The translations under genes and the position numbers were made by a program. 64,000 bases of DNA from Agrobacterium tumefaciens (lineage in GTDB: Bacteria; Pseudomonadota; Alphaproteobacteria; Rhizobiales; Rhizobiaceae). Below, piece by piece: positions 63,401 to 64,000 of the stretch; position 1 is the first letter of the stretch, and each line of letters opens with the position of its first letter. Below the pieces are notes generated by a model. That model ran no database searches. It saw only the letters and a program-made list of their open reading frames with translations, and was not told where the DNA came from. Location: assembly GCA_017744915.1 (NCBI GenBank), contig JAGIAH010000001.1, forward strand, positions 62,001 through 126,000. Direction: 5' to 3'.

Positions 63401-64000
63401 CTGCCACTGGTGGCTGTCGCTGCCGCCTCAACGGTCAGGCGCGCGTCCCCTTCATTTCCGACGATCAGCCCGCCGCTTTCCAGTGACGAACCAAGTCGGC
63501 TGAGCGTAACTTCACTCCCCGATGCGGAGGCAAGATTGGCGATGATGGTTGTGGTCTGACTGACGAGTTTCCCGCCGCCCGTGACCGTCAGTGTGCCTAT
63601 ACCGGCATTGCCGACAACCATGCCGTCCGCGACCGTCCAGCGGCTGCCTGCACCCGAGACGAGCGCCGTGCCTTCCGTCCCGAGCCCCTGCCCCAGGACG
63701 GCTTTATTACTGTCAACCGTGCTCCCTGCAAGGATGTTCAGGTTGCCCTGCCCGCCGGTGCCAGAGGGTGTGGAACTGCCACCGTACCCCACGAAAACAG
63801 TACCGAAGCTGGTGAGGTTGGACGAATTGTCCAGCGTGAGCGATCCGCTTCCCGTCGGCCCTTCGCCGATATAGACGGTGCCGGACGACGCGGTGGTTCC
63901 GTGCAGGAGGTCGAGTCTGCCAGTCCCATCGCCACCAATGGACAACACACCACGATTCTCCATATCCGCGCCGGACATCGTCACCGTACCGGAAACACCA
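60412..64000 (-). CDS. Type Va autotransporter with T5SS/PEP-CTERM-type repeats, 5' end beyond the window
   Basis: The visible 1195 residues comprise a repetitive beta-helix passenger and a C-terminal autotransporter barrel. The passenger has about ten units of roughly 55 residues with the pattern G-x-GS-x-W, then a VG-x-x-G-x-G-x-L-x-V-x-x-GG-x-V strand (for example VGNAGIGTLTVTGGGKL), matching the T5SS/PEP-CTERM-associated repeat. Two autotransporter-associated strands follow (NNSYSGGTTISGGTLQG; LTGDSTYTGTTAVSAGKLSV). The barrel runs from about 61240 to the stop and ends with the terminal aromatic LGVRF. The N-terminus and signal peptide are past the edge; no stop interrupts the frame there. 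It is probably a surface adhesin. Confidence 0.92.
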   Translation of the reverse strand, partial: GVSGTVTMSGADMENRGVLSIGGDGTGRLDLLHGTTASSGTVYIGEGPTGSGSLTLDNSSNLTSFGTVFVGYGGSSTPSGTGGQGNLNILAGSTVDSNKAVLGQGLGTEGTALVSGAGSRWTVADGMVVGNAGIGTLTVTGGGKLVSQTTTIIANLASASGSEVTLSRLGSSLESGGLIVGNEGDARLTVEAAATATSGSAIIGRHSTSVATVTGDGSSWTTGDLQVGGDVAVSGGAAGNGTLNITAGGTVQSTSARLGAVAGATGVAVVDGQGSAWNVGSGGLNIGAEGAGSLAVTGGGLVEAQNVVLANGAGSSGSARISGTGSTLRSNGDLTVGRGGNGTLVVEAGGTLESNDGIVAVLGGSSSSVTITGGGSSWKMTGTLIAGYQNTSSANVMVSAAGNIRAGQVVLGDLIGSSGTMTITGAGSNVTAYVDSGLGTSGRMTVGQSGSGDLTVTNGASLNAYQLYVGSAAGSDGAVLVNGTGSRASVGDMLVIGAAGSGSVEVTGGAALAASTVVIASAAGSTGVLNIGAASGQTARSAGTVDARTISFGAGNGRIVFNHSETAYLLSADISGAGSVVAENGVTRLAGNNSYSGGTTISGGTLQGTAGSFGSGDIANNARLIVEGAGTFSNVMSGSGSFEKTGEGNLVLTGDSTYTGTTAVSAGKLSVNGSLASAVSVAGGATLGGSGTIGGVTVGSGGTLAPGNSIGTLTSTGNATFASGSGYAVEIDANGNSDKLAVTGTITIDNDVSLVVTPLTNHSAFSLNTPYAILTATGGVTGTFSRIDENFAFLTASVAKSADTGTAYLSFSPTSKAAGFLAAGESTANARAAANAVEALGENAPLYQTAVFLQEGETQSAFSQLAGEIHPSLAMALINRSGQTRDVILNRLRSAFEGVDARPILPVAYAEGGENPVALDEGALTFWSSGFGSRGRIDGDGNGSSVDMRGGGVLFGLDGEVGESWRAGVAAGYGHDDINQTALAASADVDSYYVAAYAGTAIGPASLRLGAIHAFQDAETRRAISFSTLKEDLSASYAGSTSQVFAEAAWRFDFDLTHIEPYANIAYVNSRTDAFRENGGIAAVSAGSARYDQFYTTLGARISRDIALEGMLGRAMFDLAWRHNYGDPAVGSSLFYEGGGSFSVSSTSSPRDAAILNLGLSYDLIPSATLTFRYGAVFGAGVLDQSAAAELGVRF

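Noticed and set aside
60412..64000. Repetitive DNA that might have been a CRISPR or tandem satellite
   Set aside because: The repetition is at protein level (about 55 residues, diverged at nucleotide level) and stays in one reading frame ending in an autotransporter barrel.

Overview
The window looks like a chromosome-scale, GC-rich alphaproteobacterial replicon of the Rhizobiaceae, most likely the Agrobacterium/Rhizobium group. The reasons are the density of ABC and TRAP solute transporters with dedicated GntR, ROK, IclR and AraC regulators, an imuA-imuB-dnaE2 cassette behind an alphaproteobacterial GTTC-N7-GTTC SOS box, a minCDE operon, an IalB-family protein, and intergenic mosaic repeats with CTTCTCCCC-type arms like those of rhizobia. 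I assign the genus from gene content and recall only; no search was run. No rRNA, tRNA, CRISPR array, insertion sequence, phage gene or origin was recognised.

Layout. 1-3.9 kb: end of a GntR regulator, a divergent MFS exporter/AraC regulator pair and a methyltransferase. 3.9-9.4 kb: the SOS mutagenesis cassette imuA-imuB-dnaE2. 9.6-11.6 kb: a small membrane protein, a glycerate 2-kinase and a small secreted Cys-rich protein. 11.8-21.7 kb: a divergent carbohydrate locus with an ABC importer, a TIM-barrel isomerase-like protein and an oxidoreductase on the minus strand, and a ROK regulator, a second oxidoreductase and a ThuA-like protein on the plus strand. The two promoters carry mirror-image boxes over their -10 regions. 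21.8-27.7 kb: an amidase, then a membrane GGDEF-EAL protein followed by two paralogous orphan periplasmic amino-acid-binding proteins. 27.9-29.8 kb: minC-minD-minE.

30.2-42.2 kb is a sugar-acid region: a HAD phosphatase, a GntR regulator with a clear TTGACA promoter and palindromic operator, a TRAP transporter (DctP, Q, M), a zinc hexonate dehydrogenase (IdnD-like), UxuA, a VanZ-like protein, an aldehyde dehydrogenase of the ketoglutarate-semialdehyde type, and a convergent second TRAP system with a fused DctQM. 42.3-51.9 kb is a peptide-type ABC system interleaved with a SelA-like PLP enzyme, a RidA protein, an amidohydrolase-family metalloenzyme and an IclR regulator; a similar AT-rich motif lies at both promoter regions, suggesting a single regulon.

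52.4-55.1 kb holds a GT4 glycosyltransferase and a Wza-like export lipoprotein, each behind a long AT-rich leader. 55.4-59.8 kb is an RND efflux pair. The last genes, on the minus strand, are a large autotransporter that runs off the right edge and an IalB-family periplasmic protein whose start codon overlaps the autotransporter stop.

Start codons were chosen by ribosome-binding site, family length and signal peptide; several differ from the longest open frame. The most promising leads are the SelA-like/RidA/metallohydrolase operon, the two orphan binding proteins behind the GGDEF-EAL protein, the autotransporter-IalB coupling, and the hairpin mosaic repeats that show compensatory base changes.
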